Assembly: GCA_020161265.1 (NCBI GenBank)
Contig: JAIUOC010000009.1
Location: 62,001 to 126,000 of the forward strand
Origin: Chloroflexota bacterium
GTDB taxonomy: Bacteria > Chloroflexota > Chloroflexia > Chloroflexales > Herpetosiphonaceae
Reading direction: 5' to 3'
DNA: 64,000 bases
Shown: in pieces, positions 34,795 to 43,262 of the stretch
How the letters are laid out: every line of letters begins with the position of its first letter
How positions within the stretch are numbered: the stretch's first letter is position 1
The notes under the pieces: generated by a model
Database searches by the model: none
Told to the model about the DNA's origin: nothing
Seen by the model: only the letters and a program-made list of their open reading frames with translations
Made by a program: the position numbers and the translations under genes

Positions 34795-36249
34795 CTAGGC
34801 CCGCAATGTTTGCACCAAGCGATCCCGATCTTGGCCAATCCGCAGATTATTGGGATCTTCGCTGAGGGCTTGCTCAAATTGCTGTAAGGCATCAGCAGGC
34901 CGCTTCATCTGCTCATAAATCAAGCCTAGGGCATGGCGATAGGTCGAATCACGTGGGTTGAGCTTGACCGCTCGTTCCCACTCTAGCATAGAAAGATACC
35001 ACATCCCACGCTTTTGATAGACAACCCCACGATTGAAATGCCCAGTGGGATCGGCCAATTCTTCGAATTGCGGCACAAAGCGTACAGCCTTTTGCGAGAT
35101 TGCTCGCCAAGCAAATATGATCATAATAACGGTAAGCAAGTAGTAGCCAGCCGTAAAATAGATTGCCCTAATCAGGGTTTGGACAAAACTAACAATTGAA
35201 TCGGGATCAATAATTTGCGGTTGCTCACTTTGTTTAGCCGTTGTAGCAAATTCATTCAGCATTGCATCAATGAACGGCCCTTGGATTATAAAAGCGAACG
35301 CTAAGAAACCCCAAACTGCTAAAAACAGCAAGTTATAAAGCAATGAGCCAACGAGGCCAAATTTAGAGCGCTTGAAGAGAGCGACTGAGACAACTATCCC
35401 AATAAAGCCCGCCAAGAATGAAGCGGCTCCCATATTGAAGAATGGCATATAGTCTTGATCAAAGTCTTGATCAATCTTGGCTTCATTGGCTTCGAGAAAG
35501 GCAGCGCGACGATCTTCAGGCATTCCAGCAACCAGATCTTTTTTATAGTCGCTCCAGCCTAAGCCCGCAATAATAAAAATGGCAATTGCTGACACTAGTG
35601 CGAGCAAAGCCGGAATAAATGTCATCAGGCCAGCAATTGTAATTGGAGCCTTCGATTGACCTTGGCGATCGGTTTTAATCGTTAGGGTCATGCTACATTG
35701 ACGGCAACGCTGATCGACATAGCGAGTAGGTGCGCCACAACGCGGGCATGGCAAAACATCGGGTACTTCGCCTAAGGCTGGGGGAGCCAATTGCTGGGTC
35801 GCGGGCAACGGTCCATTCCCCAGCGGCTGGGTCGCGGGCAACGGGGCTTGGCCCAGCGGTTGGGTGGCCGGAAAAGGCGTTTGCTGGATTGGCTGGCCTG
35901 GCAGTGGTTTGTCGGCCAACGGCAAATCTGCCAAGGCAAGAGTTGCCCCAGTATAAGCAGGGGGAGTTACCTCAGGCAAGGCTGGAGTTGGCTCGGCAAA
36001 AATCGCTGGATGCTGCTTGCGCAGCCATTCCAAGCCCTGTTTGGCGCGATTGCTTTGTGGATTAATGTGTAGCGCATTTTCTAAACTAATGCGAATCTCA
36101 TCGGGATCTTCCAATGCCCCCGCCAGATAGAGCCAGGCTTGTTCATTGGTTTCGTCTTGCTCAACAACCTTCATCAGATGTTCGCGGGCCAAGGCTTTAT
36201 TGCCACTTTTCAACGCCGCAACCCCAGCCTGAAACGCCTCGGTACTCAT
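34795..36249 (-). CDS. TPR and zinc-ribbon membrane protein
   Basis: 484 aa. N-terminal TPR pair (residues 1-75), a Pro/Gln/Leu-rich linker (about 80-165) with three near-identical PLPATQPLG units, a CPRC...CRQC zinc ribbon (about 168-185), four membrane helices (about 205-350: MTFIPALLALVSAIAIFIIAG, MGAASFLAGFIGIVVSVALF, LLYNLLFLAVWGFLAFAFII, AGYYLLTVIMIIFAW) and a C-terminal TPR block (FNRGVVYQKRGMWYLSMLEWERAV to the end). Probably a scaffold at the membrane. Start ATG 36249 has GGGGATGA upstream, which also contains the stop of the glycosyltransferase gene (36255); two earlier in-frame ATGs are possible. Confidence 0.8.
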   Translation of the reverse strand: MSTEAFQAGVAALKSGNKALAREHLMKVVEQDETNEQAWLYLAGALEDPDEIRISLENALHINPQSNRAKQGLEWLRKQHPAIFAEPTPALPEVTPPAYTGATLALADLPLADKPLPGQPIQQTPFPATQPLGQAPLPATQPLGNGPLPATQQLAPPALGEVPDVLPCPRCGAPTRYVDQRCRQCSMTLTIKTDRQGQSKAPITIAGLMTFIPALLALVSAIAIFIIAGLGWSDYKKDLVAGMPEDRRAAFLEANEAKIDQDFDQDYMPFFNMGAASFLAGFIGIVVSVALFKRSKFGLVGSLLYNLLFLAVWGFLAFAFIIQGPFIDAMLNEFATTAKQSEQPQIIDPDSIVSFVQTLIRAIYFTAGYYLLTVIMIIFAWRAISQKAVRFVPQFEELADPTGHFNRGVVYQKRGMWYLSMLEWERAVKLNPRDSTYRHALGLIYEQMKRPADALQQFEQALSEDPNNLRIGQDRDRLVQTLRA

Positions 36250-36254
36250 ACAAT

Positions 36255-37454
36255 TCATCCCCACATACTAGTTGCACGCTCGTCGCAAACCCGTTGATAG
36301 ACGGCTTGGGTTTGGCAGGCAATTAATGGCCAATTATAAATCTCAACCACCGTTTTGAAGGCATTTTCCACACGTTGCTGGGTCCATTCGGGGTGAGCTA
36401 ATGTGTGCAAAATGCCCCACGCCAACGATTCAGGATTATCGGGATAAACCGTTAAGCCTGTTTCGTGAATTTGCACTACCTCACGCAAACCACCAGTATC
36501 CGAAACAATGACCGGGCAATGCGCCGCCATCGCTTCCAAGGCTACAATCCCAAATGGCTCGTAGATACTGGGAAATACCGCCACATCAGCAACATTGTAG
36601 AGATAATTACGATCTTGATCGGTCACGAAGCCCGTCCAATACAAATGAGAATCGATACCTAACTCACGGCTGCGATTGCGTAATTGTTCGGCTAACGGCC
36701 CCATCCCAGCAATTACGAATTTAATGTCGCGACGTTGCGCCAAGACATGCGGAATTGCCTCAACCAGCACTTGAATGCCTTTTTCGTAGACCATACGGGC
36801 AATGCTAAACACGACTTTTTCGTCATCGGCGGCATATTTCTGGCGAAATTGCTGGCGCTCTTGGCTCGGCCATTCAATCGTTGGTACATTCACGCCGTTG
36901 GCAATCACATCGAGTTTATCAAAGGGCGTGCCAAAAAATTGATGCAACTGGTCGGCCATAAAATCGCTGCATACAATTACTCGCCAACTTTCGTGAGCCA
37001 ACCACCATTCCAAGCCATTGATCGTTTTGGCATGATCGCCGCCTAGCGAGCCACGCCCACGCCCACGCTCAGTTGCATGAATCGTCGTAATCAAGGGAGT
37101 ATGCCAAGCATATTTCAAAGCGACGCTACAATAGCTGGTCAGCCAATCATGGCCATGAATCAGATCAAATGGGCCATGGGTTTTGCCCAAATCGTGGGCG
37201 AAGCGCTCAAGATAGCGATTGGTTTCTTGGGTAAACGAAACAAAGCCATAATCGGGCATGGCTGGTGGCTGAACCCGCCAAATATGGCTGTGCATGCCAA
37301 AACGCTCATGTTGTGGGCCGCCACGCAACCATGGCGTAAGCACATGCACTTCGATTCCAGCCGCATCAAGCACTGGAACCAACTCGGCAATATGCTTGCC
37401 CATCCCGCCAACAATATGCGGTGGATATTCCCAAGCCAACATCAAGACGCGCAT
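36255..37454 (-). CDS. GT4-family glycosyltransferase (glycogen synthase-like)
   Basis: 399 aa, GT-B fold. N-terminal donor-site motif MLAWEYPPHIVGGMGKHIAEL with the Lys/Gly loop shared by bacterial glycogen synthases and GT4 enzymes, HGHDWLTSYCSVALK, then C-terminal FSIARMVYEKGIQVLVEAIP and FPSIYEPFGIVALEAMAAHCPVI (EX7E motif). Transfers a sugar from a nucleotide donor. It could be alpha-maltose-1-phosphate synthase (GlgM-like) or a polysaccharide glycosyltransferase. No branching enzyme or ADP-glucose gene is near. It is followed 5 nt later by the TPR protein. Confidence 0.88.
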   Translation of the reverse strand: MRVLMLAWEYPPHIVGGMGKHIAELVPVLDAAGIEVHVLTPWLRGGPQHERFGMHSHIWRVQPPAMPDYGFVSFTQETNRYLERFAHDLGKTHGPFDLIHGHDWLTSYCSVALKYAWHTPLITTIHATERGRGRGSLGGDHAKTINGLEWWLAHESWRVIVCSDFMADQLHQFFGTPFDKLDVIANGVNVPTIEWPSQERQQFRQKYAADDEKVVFSIARMVYEKGIQVLVEAIPHVLAQRRDIKFVIAGMGPLAEQLRNRSRELGIDSHLYWTGFVTDQDRNYLYNVADVAVFPSIYEPFGIVALEAMAAHCPVIVSDTGGLREVVQIHETGLTVYPDNPESLAWGILHTLAHPEWTQQRVENAFKTVVEIYNWPLIACQTQAVYQRVCDERATSMWG

Positions 37455-37519
37455 GGATGCTCTACTCCTATGATTGAGTCAGGTCTCAAACAACGTTGTT
37501 GGGCCATTATACCAAGTTT

Positions 37520-37563
37520 AAATGGCGATAAACCTAGCAATTTCGCTAGGCCTACAGCCATTT
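37520..37563 (-). terminator. Two-tier hairpin after the calcium-repeat protein gene
   Basis: Outer arms AAATGGC (37520-37526) and GCCATTT (37557-37563) enclose a second stem CCTAGC (37533-37538)/GCTAGG (37545-37550). It lies 22 nt after the stop of the repeat protein. No proper T-run, so its terminator role is a moderate guess. Confidence 0.45.
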
Positions 37564-37584
37564 TGAGGGTCAGCATTAAGCAGG

Positions 37585-38973
37585 TTAGTAGAAACGTTGG
37601 GCAAGCGGCAGCATAACGAGGTACGTGGCCTGCAAAGGGTGAGTTTGGCGTTGCAATTCAACTAAATTATTCATGCCATCGCTATCGGGGTCGCCATTGG
37701 CTCCGTTTCCCCCAAATCGATCAAGTGGATCAAGCGTATACTGCACTTCCCAACCATCAATTAAACCATCGTCATCGCTATCGGCCAGCAACGGTCGGGT
37801 GCTATTGTGATATTCCGCTAGGTTGGTTAATCGATCAGCATCAGGATCGCCATTTGTGCCAACTTCGCCACTTGCCAGCAACGGATCAAGTTGCTGTTGC
37901 AATTCCCAAGCATCGGGCAATTGATCATGATCACTATCGGCGCTGTGTGGGTTGGTGGTAAAACCTTGTTCAGCGAGATTACTCAGCGAATCGCCATCAG
38001 GATCGGCGTTGGCTCCATCAGTGGCCAAACTACTGAGCGGGTTCAAATGATGCTGCACTTCCCAACCATCAATTAAACCATCGCCATCGCTATCGGCCTG
38101 ATGGGGGTTGGTTTGATGCAGATATTCTTGCAATTGGCCCAAACCATCAGCATCGCCATCGCCATTGGCTCCATGAATGCCAGCAACACTCAAGGGATTG
38201 AGCTGCTGTGCCACTTCCCAGCCATCGGGCAAGCCATCGCCATCGCTATCAGAATTAAAAGGATTAGTTGCCAATGCCAATTCTGGTTGATTTTCCAAAC
38301 CATCTGCGTCAGCATCTAATTCACAATCTAAGGGATTCGCACCATGCTCAATTTCCAAGCCATCGGGCAGGCCATCGCCATCACTATCGGGGTGGCGCGG
38401 GTTGGTAGCAGCAGTTTGCTCTTGAAGATTATTCAGATTATCAGTATCAACATCGCCTGCGCTGCCGTGATAACCAGTAGCATTAATCGGCGAAAATTGC
38501 TGATCAACTTCCCAGCCATCGCGTAAACCATCGCCATCTGTATCAGGATTGTTCGGGTAAGTATTACTAAATAATTCCTCTTGATTGGTCAAGCCATCGC
38601 GATCAGCATCGCCAGTGGCTCCATGATCGCCGATTGCGCTGGTTGGATTCAGCCCGTAGCGCACTTCCCAGCCATCATTCAGCCCATCAGCATCGCTATC
38701 AGGGTTACGTGGATTGATCGCATGAATTTGCTCATTGGCATTGCTTAAGCCATCGTGATCGGGGTCGCCCGCCGCGCCATCGTCGCCAAGTGCACTATAG
38801 GGATTGAGTTGATGGCTGGTTTCCCAGCTATTGGTCAAACTATCGCTATCACTATCAAGTTGCTCATTTGTGGTATGTCGTGGAATTTCAGCTATTTTTT
38901 GGGCATTGACCTCATTGATTGAATGAATTGGCAGAAAAATAATTGCAAGTAATAAAATCTTTACTCGAAGCAT
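37585..38973 (-). CDS. Secreted protein with eight calcium-binding (thrombospondin type 3-like) repeats
   Basis: About 462 aa. Signal peptide VKILLLAIIFLPIHSINEVNA (residues 4-24; probable cleavage after NA). The rest is eight tandem units of about 52 residues, each starting DSDGDGLPDGWEV or similar, with a second acidic loop GDPDHDGLSN at mid-unit; both are DxDxDG calcium loops as in TSP3 and dockerin repeats. Unit 4 is shortened by about 6 residues and contains the only Cys (DCELDADADGL). Such proteins stabilise in Ca2+ and bridge surface proteins or matrix. The tail LVMLPLAQRFY is hydrophobic. Start ATG 38973 has AAGGA 8 nt upstream; ATG 38979 is 2 nt from it. Confidence 0.88.
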   Translation of the reverse strand: MLRVKILLLAIIFLPIHSINEVNAQKIAEIPRHTTNEQLDSDSDSLTNSWETSHQLNPYSALGDDGAAGDPDHDGLSNANEQIHAINPRNPDSDADGLNDGWEVRYGLNPTSAIGDHGATGDADRDGLTNQEELFSNTYPNNPDTDGDGLRDGWEVDQQFSPINATGYHGSAGDVDTDNLNNLQEQTAATNPRHPDSDGDGLPDGLEIEHGANPLDCELDADADGLENQPELALATNPFNSDSDGDGLPDGWEVAQQLNPLSVAGIHGANGDGDADGLGQLQEYLHQTNPHQADSDGDGLIDGWEVQHHLNPLSSLATDGANADPDGDSLSNLAEQGFTTNPHSADSDHDQLPDAWELQQQLDPLLASGEVGTNGDPDADRLTNLAEYHNSTRPLLADSDDDGLIDGWEVQYTLDPLDRFGGNGANGDPDSDGMNNLVELQRQTHPLQATYLVMLPLAQRFY

Positions 38974-39018
38974 GGGCATAATCCTTCAAAAAAGTGCGGA
39001 GACAAATAATGTGAAGGA

Positions 39019-39047
39019 ATTATGCGCTGATTGAACAGCATAAACAA
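39019..39047 (-). promoter_or_regulatory. Predicted promoter of the calcium-repeat protein gene
   Basis: On the minus strand TTGTTT (39047-39042) and CATAAT (39024-39019) are separated by 17 nt, 45 nt before the ATG. Partial matches to both consensus boxes. Confidence 0.45.
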
Positions 39048-39249
39048 TTAATTTGCTAGTACTTTATGCTCTCAATCAAATATCTAATCTGGTGGTACTG
39101 TAATAATGCTATGACCATTGGGAGTTATTTTAGGTCAATTTTTTAATTAATTGATAAACGCTATAGCTGATTTAGCATCAATTTAAAATGCCAACTAGGC
39201 TAGGCTTACACAGCCAAAGTACTAACGAGCAATTAATCTAAGGCAGCGT

Positions 39250-39279
39250 TTGAAGCAACCATAGGTCAGGGTGTATAAT
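39250..39279 (+). promoter_or_regulatory. Predicted promoter of the VOC gene
   Basis: TTGAAG (39250-39255) and a perfect TATAAT (39274-39279) with 18 nt between them, 35 nt before the start codon. Confidence 0.55.
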
Positions 39280-39313
39280 AGCACAAATGTTTGTAATTCA
39301 ACGGAGGACGCTC

Positions 39314-39694
39314 ATGTTTGATATGATTGGGATTGTGGTTGCCGATATGGCCAAGGCCTTGGATTTTTATCGGTTGTTCGATTTGGATTTGCCCAGCGAT
39401 CCTGGCGGCGAAGATCATGTTGAAACAACCTTGCCCAATGGCATGCGCCTCGCTTGGGATAGCCAAGCCTTGATGAAGCAATTGCAGAGCGATTGGCAGG
39501 AACCACGCGGCCATCGCATGGGACTTGCCTTCAAATGTGCTAGCCCTGCGGCAGTTGACCAACTCTATGCTAAGATTTTAGCAGCAGGCTATCGTGGTTC
39601 AAAAGAGCCATGGGATGCCTTTTGGGGTCAGCGTTATGCCGTGGTGCTTGATCCCGATGGAAATTTGATTGATTTGTTTGCGCCGCTCGATTGA
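39314..39694 (+). CDS. VOC-superfamily (glyoxalase/bleomycin resistance-like) protein
   Basis: 126 aa with the paired beta-alpha-beta-beta-beta modules of the vicinal oxygen chelate fold: MIGIVVADMAKALDFYRLF at the N-terminus, HVETTLPNGMRLAWD, then the second module MGLAFKCASPAAVDQLYAKILAAGYRG and the closing VVLDPDGNLIDLFAPLD. Metal positions are not clear (the first module has I/V where lactoylglutathione lyases have His). The substrate is unknown; members range from antibiotic binding to dioxygenases. ATG 39314 has GGAGGA 6 nt upstream. The next gene starts 9 nt after its stop. Confidence 0.88.
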   Translation: MFDMIGIVVADMAKALDFYRLFDLDLPSDPGGEDHVETTLPNGMRLAWDSQALMKQLQSDWQEPRGHRMGLAFKCASPAAVDQLYAKILAAGYRGSKEPWDAFWGQRYAVVLDPDGNLIDLFAPLD

Positions 39695-39703
39695 GGAGGC
39701 TCG

Positions 39704-40336
39704 TTGAGTACTGTCATTGAAGAACCGCCGATTGTCGGTTTGTGTCGTTGGTTGAAATTGCTTGATGAATGGGCCACGTTCTACGAAACTGACCCCAAAT
39801 CCGAACGCACGCCTAGCCGTGAAGACCTCAGCGCCTTTGATCGGGCGCAATCCCTCTATTTGCTCAAAGAACGGGCGATTCAAACGCTGTATCTCAGCGA
39901 ATCGCCCTCGGTTAGCTTGGGCATTCTCGAAGGCCCAACACCCAAAACGCGAATTTGGCTCTGTGAGAATTGTCGTAATCAAGCTCGCCGAGCCAATCTA
40001 TCGCCCGCTGAATACGCTGAAATTTCCGGTGGTTGCGCTAAATGCCAACGCGAAGGCCTCGAAAACGATTATTATAGCTTGTACATATTGAATGTTGATT
40101 ATGGTGCGCTGGGCAACTGGCAATTTCATACACCAGTGCCGATTGGCCAAAGCTATTTTCCTGCACCACGCTCGGAAGCAGCGCCCGTAGTTGGCCGTCG
40201 TCCAGTTGATCGCCAAGGTAAAATGACTCGCCTCGGCCAGCCGATAAGCGCCGCCAACCGCCGCCAATACCCTGAGCATAGCGTTGTTTGGCATGTCTGG
40301 GATGCGATTAAAACGCTCAAAGCGGAGATTGTCTAA
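39704..40336 (+). CDS. Zinc-ribbon-containing hypothetical protein
   Basis: 210 aa, no family recognised. The TTG start at 39704 is supported by GAGGAGG 5 nt upstream. The central part has two Cys pairs, CENC and CAKC, separated by 20 residues (about 87-113), which would bind one zinc. The N-terminal 80 residues are helical (LCRWLKLLDEWATFYE) and the C-terminus is basic and polar. Because it ends exactly where the next gene's ATG begins, it is translationally coupled to a lipoprotein gene. With the VOC gene these make a three-gene operon. Confidence 0.7.
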   Translation: MSTVIEEPPIVGLCRWLKLLDEWATFYETDPKSERTPSREDLSAFDRAQSLYLLKERAIQTLYLSESPSVSLGILEGPTPKTRIWLCENCRNQARRANLSPAEYAEISGGCAKCQREGLENDYYSLYILNVDYGALGNWQFHTPVPIGQSYFPAPRSEAAPVVGRRPVDRQGKMTRLGQPISAANRRQYPEHSVVWHVWDAIKTLKAEIV

Positions 40337-40861
40337 ATGCAAAAATCAATTTGGTTGGTGTTAATCTTGATTTTAGTCAGTTGTGGCGCGGAGCTTATTA
40401 CGCCGCAAGCGCCATATCAGGTGATCGAGGTGTTGCAAACGGTTGATAGCCAGAATGCCCAAGTCGAGCTTCGCCTGGAACGCGACAGCACCAACCAAAT
40501 GATTTTGGCCGCAACCTACCAACCCAAAGAACCACATTTACACTTATATTCCAAAGATTTGCCGCGTAACGGTGTGGATGGTTTGGGTCGGCCAACGCTG
40601 CTTGAGCTAAGTCAGGCTGGTCAAATACGCTCAATTGGGCCAATTGTGGCCGATGCGATTGCCGCCCCCGATCCAACAATTGAAACTGCCAAATTGTTAA
40701 TTTACCCAGCGGGGCCAGTAACCTTGCGCATGCCAGTTGAGCTTGATTTGCAACAGCCGAATCAGCAAATTTTGCTGACCTTTATGCTCTGTAGCAGCAA
40801 AGGTTACTGTACCTCGTCGGTTGAACAATTGCCAGTTACAATTCAGCTAAGCAACTCCTAG
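40337..40861 (+). CDS. Small lipoprotein, unknown function
   Basis: 174 aa. Type II signal peptide with lipobox LVSC (Cys at residue 16), so membrane-anchored after lipidation. The mature part is a beta-rich domain with VQLELR-like strands (AQVELRLERD, LRMPVELDL) and two Cys near the end (LCSSKGYCTSS), a pattern that may form a disulfide. No family recognised. Its last 15 bp overlap the 3' end of the convergent sirtuin gene. Confidence 0.65.
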   Translation: MQKSIWLVLILILVSCGAELITPQAPYQVIEVLQTVDSQNAQVELRLERDSTNQMILAATYQPKEPHLHLYSKDLPRNGVDGLGRPTLLELSQAGQIRSIGPIVADAIAAPDPTIETAKLLIYPAGPVTLRMPVELDLQQPNQQILLTFMLCSSKGYCTSSVEQLPVTIQLSNS

Positions 40862-41581
40862 CAGTGTGGGCAATAGCTCTTCAGCTCGCCCGATCTGCTG
40901 TTCTTCAAAGGCTGAATCGTCGGCAGCATGTGGCTCCAAATTGACCAACATTGTGCGTGCACCCAGCATCTGAGCAGTACGCGCAAAGGCTGCCGCAGGA
41001 AACACCGTGCCCGACGTGCCTACCGCCAAAAAGAAATCGCATTCGCGCAGGCTGCGTTTGGCTTGGGTTTCGGCCCAAGCTGGAATCGCCTCTTCAAACA
41101 GCACAATATCTGGGCGTAAAGGCTTGCCACAGGTTGGGCAGATCGGCAGGGTTTGGGTATGCGTCCGCTGATCAACAAAACTTGGTTGGTCACATTGCTC
41201 GTCACTACAGCGGCTTTGGCGCAGGCTACCATGAAACTCGACCAAATTGCGGCTGCCAGCGAGTTGGTGCAAGCCATCAATATTTTGGGTGATGAGGGTA
41301 AAACGTTGATGCTTGCCCAACGATTGTTCAAAGCGAGCCAAAGCTCGATGGGCGGCGTTGGGCTGAGTCGTTTGTAGCTGGCTGCGTAGTGGCCCAAAAG
41401 CTTGCCAAACCGACTGGGGAGATTGCTCCAGCGCTGTGCGGGTGGCGCAGCGTTCAATATCCCACTCGTTCCAGACTCCATTCGGGCCGCGAAACGGTCG
41501 CACCCCTGAAGCGACCGAAATTCCCGCCCCCGTCAATACGACGATATTGCGATAGCGCCGTAGATCAAGTGATAACACCAT
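40847..41581 (-). CDS. cobB: NAD-dependent protein deacylase, sirtuin class
   Basis: Removes acyl groups from lysine, consuming NAD+. 244 aa. NAD site VVLTGAGISVASGVRPFRG (residues 15-33), TQNIDGLH with the Asn/Asp pair, catalytic His in VEFHGSL, and zinc ligands RCSDEQC and CPTC. The loop GTSGTVFPAA and LVNLEP complete the fold. A PDIVLFEEAIP segment matches class III/U bacterial sirtuins; whether it is a deacetylase or desuccinylase cannot be told. The Tyr/Arg pair that marks desuccinylases is not obvious here. Convergent with the lipoprotein gene by 15 bp. Confidence 0.95.
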   Translation of the reverse strand: MVLSLDLRRYRNIVVLTGAGISVASGVRPFRGPNGVWNEWDIERCATRTALEQSPQSVWQAFGPLRSQLQTTQPNAAHRALARFEQSLGKHQRFTLITQNIDGLHQLAGSRNLVEFHGSLRQSRCSDEQCDQPSFVDQRTHTQTLPICPTCGKPLRPDIVLFEEAIPAWAETQAKRSLRECDFFLAVGTSGTVFPAAAFARTAQMLGARTMLVNLEPHAADDSAFEEQQIGRAEELLPTLLGVA

Positions 41582-41783
41582 GATTCATCTTCCGCAGTGA
41601 AGTTAGCACCAGCATGGTGCGGGTTAAAATCCAGATATCATCACGACACCTTCAACTCTATTGTACCGCGTTCTGCTCCGATCAACTAGTCATTTGGCTA
41701 GGTTGAAACCTCGCTAGCTGACTGATCTCAAGCAGATTGTGCTTGGCTATACTGCTCAACAGTTAATCATTTAGGAGGCTGTT

Positions 41784-42659
41784 ATGAGCTTACAGGAATT
41801 TTCGAGCGAACTAGCCGATGCCGTGGAACAGAGTGGGGCGGGCATTGTAACAATCTACGCTCGCCGTCGCCAAAGTGCTAGCGGGATCGTCTGGCAAGCC
41901 GATTTGGTGTTAACCGCTGATCATGTCATCCAACGTGATGAGCATATCAAGGTGGTTGGGCCAGATGGCACCGAATATCAAGCCCATGTAGTTGGTCGCG
42001 ACCCCAGCAGCGATGTGGCCTTGTTGCGCGTGCCCAACGCCAATTTTACCCCCGCAACCTTGGCCAAAACCGAGACACGGGTTGGTCAATTGGCTTTAGC
42101 AGTCGGTCGTCCAAGCACGGTGCAAGCCAGTTTTGGTATTATTAATGCGATTGGCGGCCCAGTTCCAACCCGCCGTGGCACATTGGCTCAATATTTGCGC
42201 ACCGATGCTACCCCATACCCAGGCTTCTCAGGTGGCGGATTGGTCAATGTCAAAGGTGAAGTTGTTGGCTTATTTACCTCAGGCTTTGCTGGCGGCGAAC
42301 CAATTGCAATTCCAGTAGCTGTGCTTACCAGCGTCGCCGATACCTTGCTCAATCATGGTCGGGTGCGCCGTGGCTTTATCGGAATTGCCAGCCAAACTGT
42401 CAATTTGCCCGATAACCAACGTGCTGGCCGCAATCAAGCCACTGGTCTGTTGGTAATCAGCGTCGAAGCCGATAGCCCAGCCCAACACGCTGGCTTGTTG
42501 GTTGGCGATATTTTGGTGGGCTTAGATGGCCATGAATTGGGCGAACCCCGCGATTTGCAAATGCTCTTGGCAAGTGATCGGGCTGGCAAGACGGTAACGC
42601 TTGATGTGCTACGAGCTGGCCAATTGCAAAACCTGAGCATCACCATTGGAGCAAAATAG
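41784..42659 (+). CDS. Trypsin-like serine protease with PDZ domain (DegP/HtrA family), no export signal
   Basis: 291 aa. Protease core: VWQADLVLTADHVI (His about 50), DPSSDVALLRV (Asp about 80) and YPGFSGGGLVN (Ser about 153) in the GxSGGxL context, so the triad is complete. One PDZ domain (about 195-290: RGFIGIASQTVNLP, GLLVISVEADSPAQHAGLLVGDILVGLDGHEL). No signal peptide or membrane helix precedes it, so a cytoplasmic or non-classically located protease is predicted. ATG 41784 has AGGAGG 6 nt upstream. A LuxR-type regulator follows 3 nt after the stop. Confidence 0.9.
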   Translation: MSLQEFSSELADAVEQSGAGIVTIYARRRQSASGIVWQADLVLTADHVIQRDEHIKVVGPDGTEYQAHVVGRDPSSDVALLRVPNANFTPATLAKTETRVGQLALAVGRPSTVQASFGIINAIGGPVPTRRGTLAQYLRTDATPYPGFSGGGLVNVKGEVVGLFTSGFAGGEPIAIPVAVLTSVADTLLNHGRVRRGFIGIASQTVNLPDNQRAGRNQATGLLVISVEADSPAQHAGLLVGDILVGLDGHELGEPRDLQMLLASDRAGKTVTLDVLRAGQLQNLSITIGAK

Positions 42660-42662
42660 CCC

Positions 42663-43262
42663 TTGAGCGAAGCAGGATTAAAACTCATGTTGATTGGCGG
42701 AACGACGCTGACTCGTGCGGGTATGCGCAGCGTGTTAGCCGAGTACGAGGCTGAAATTGTGGCAGCAACCTCAACCATCGAGCCATTAATCGAACAATTG
42801 GGAGTTGTCGATGTAGTGATTTTGCTCGATGATCAAGCGCTACCCTGGCTTTTGCAGCAAACCAACGATCAACCTGCGATCTTACTGATTAGCCAAGAAT
42901 TACCACACCCCATGCCACAGCAACGAGCATGGGGTGTGGTTTCAACCGATGCTTACCCTCAAGAAATTTGGGCCAGTTTGCAAGCGCTACAGCTTGGTTT
43001 ATGTGTGCTATCGCCAAGTATTTTGGCTCAAATTCACAGCCCACCCCAGCCAGAACCCTTGGATAATCAACTGAGCGAGCGTGAACATGAAGTGCTGCAA
43101 TTGCTAGCCGAGGGCTTGACCAATCGCCAAATCGCTCAGCGCTTAATCATCAGCGAGCATACCGTGAAATTTCATGTTTCAGCGTTACTCGGCAAGTTGG
43201 ATGTTAGCTCGCGGACTGAAGCGATTCGGGTTGGCGCTCAACGCGGCTTAATTATTTGGTAG
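42663..43262 (+). CDS. LuxR-family response regulator with degenerate receiver
   Basis: 199 aa. The N-terminal 120 residues follow the receiver fold (LKLMLIGGTTLTRAGMRSVL, DVVILLDDQALP, PAILLISQE, AWGVVSTDA), but the acidic pocket DD is replaced by GG and the phosphoacceptor strand is altered. The C-terminal LuxR/NarL helix-turn-helix is intact: LSEREHEVLQLLAEGLTNRQIAQRLIISEHTVKFHV. Probably a DNA-binding regulator not controlled by phosphorylation. TTG 42663 has a poor ribosome site; ATG 42687 is an alternative but would trim strand 1. Its 3' end overlaps the end of rsmA by 11 nt. Confidence 0.85.
   Translation: MSEAGLKLMLIGGTTLTRAGMRSVLAEYEAEIVAATSTIEPLIEQLGVVDVVILLDDQALPWLLQQTNDQPAILLISQELPHPMPQQRAWGVVSTDAYPQEIWASLQALQLGLCVLSPSILAQIHSPPQPEPLDNQLSEREHEVLQLLAEGLTNRQIAQRLIISEHTVKFHVSALLGKLDVSSRTEAIRVGAQRGLIIW

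Larger units (their letters stand above)
38980..39313. other. AT-rich divergent spacer
   Basis: The 334 nt between the calcium-repeat gene and the VOC gene are visibly AT-rich (runs such as TCAATTTTTTAATTAATTG near 39135). It contains one predicted promoter for each side and no gene. I see no palindrome strong enough to call an operator. Confidence 0.6.
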
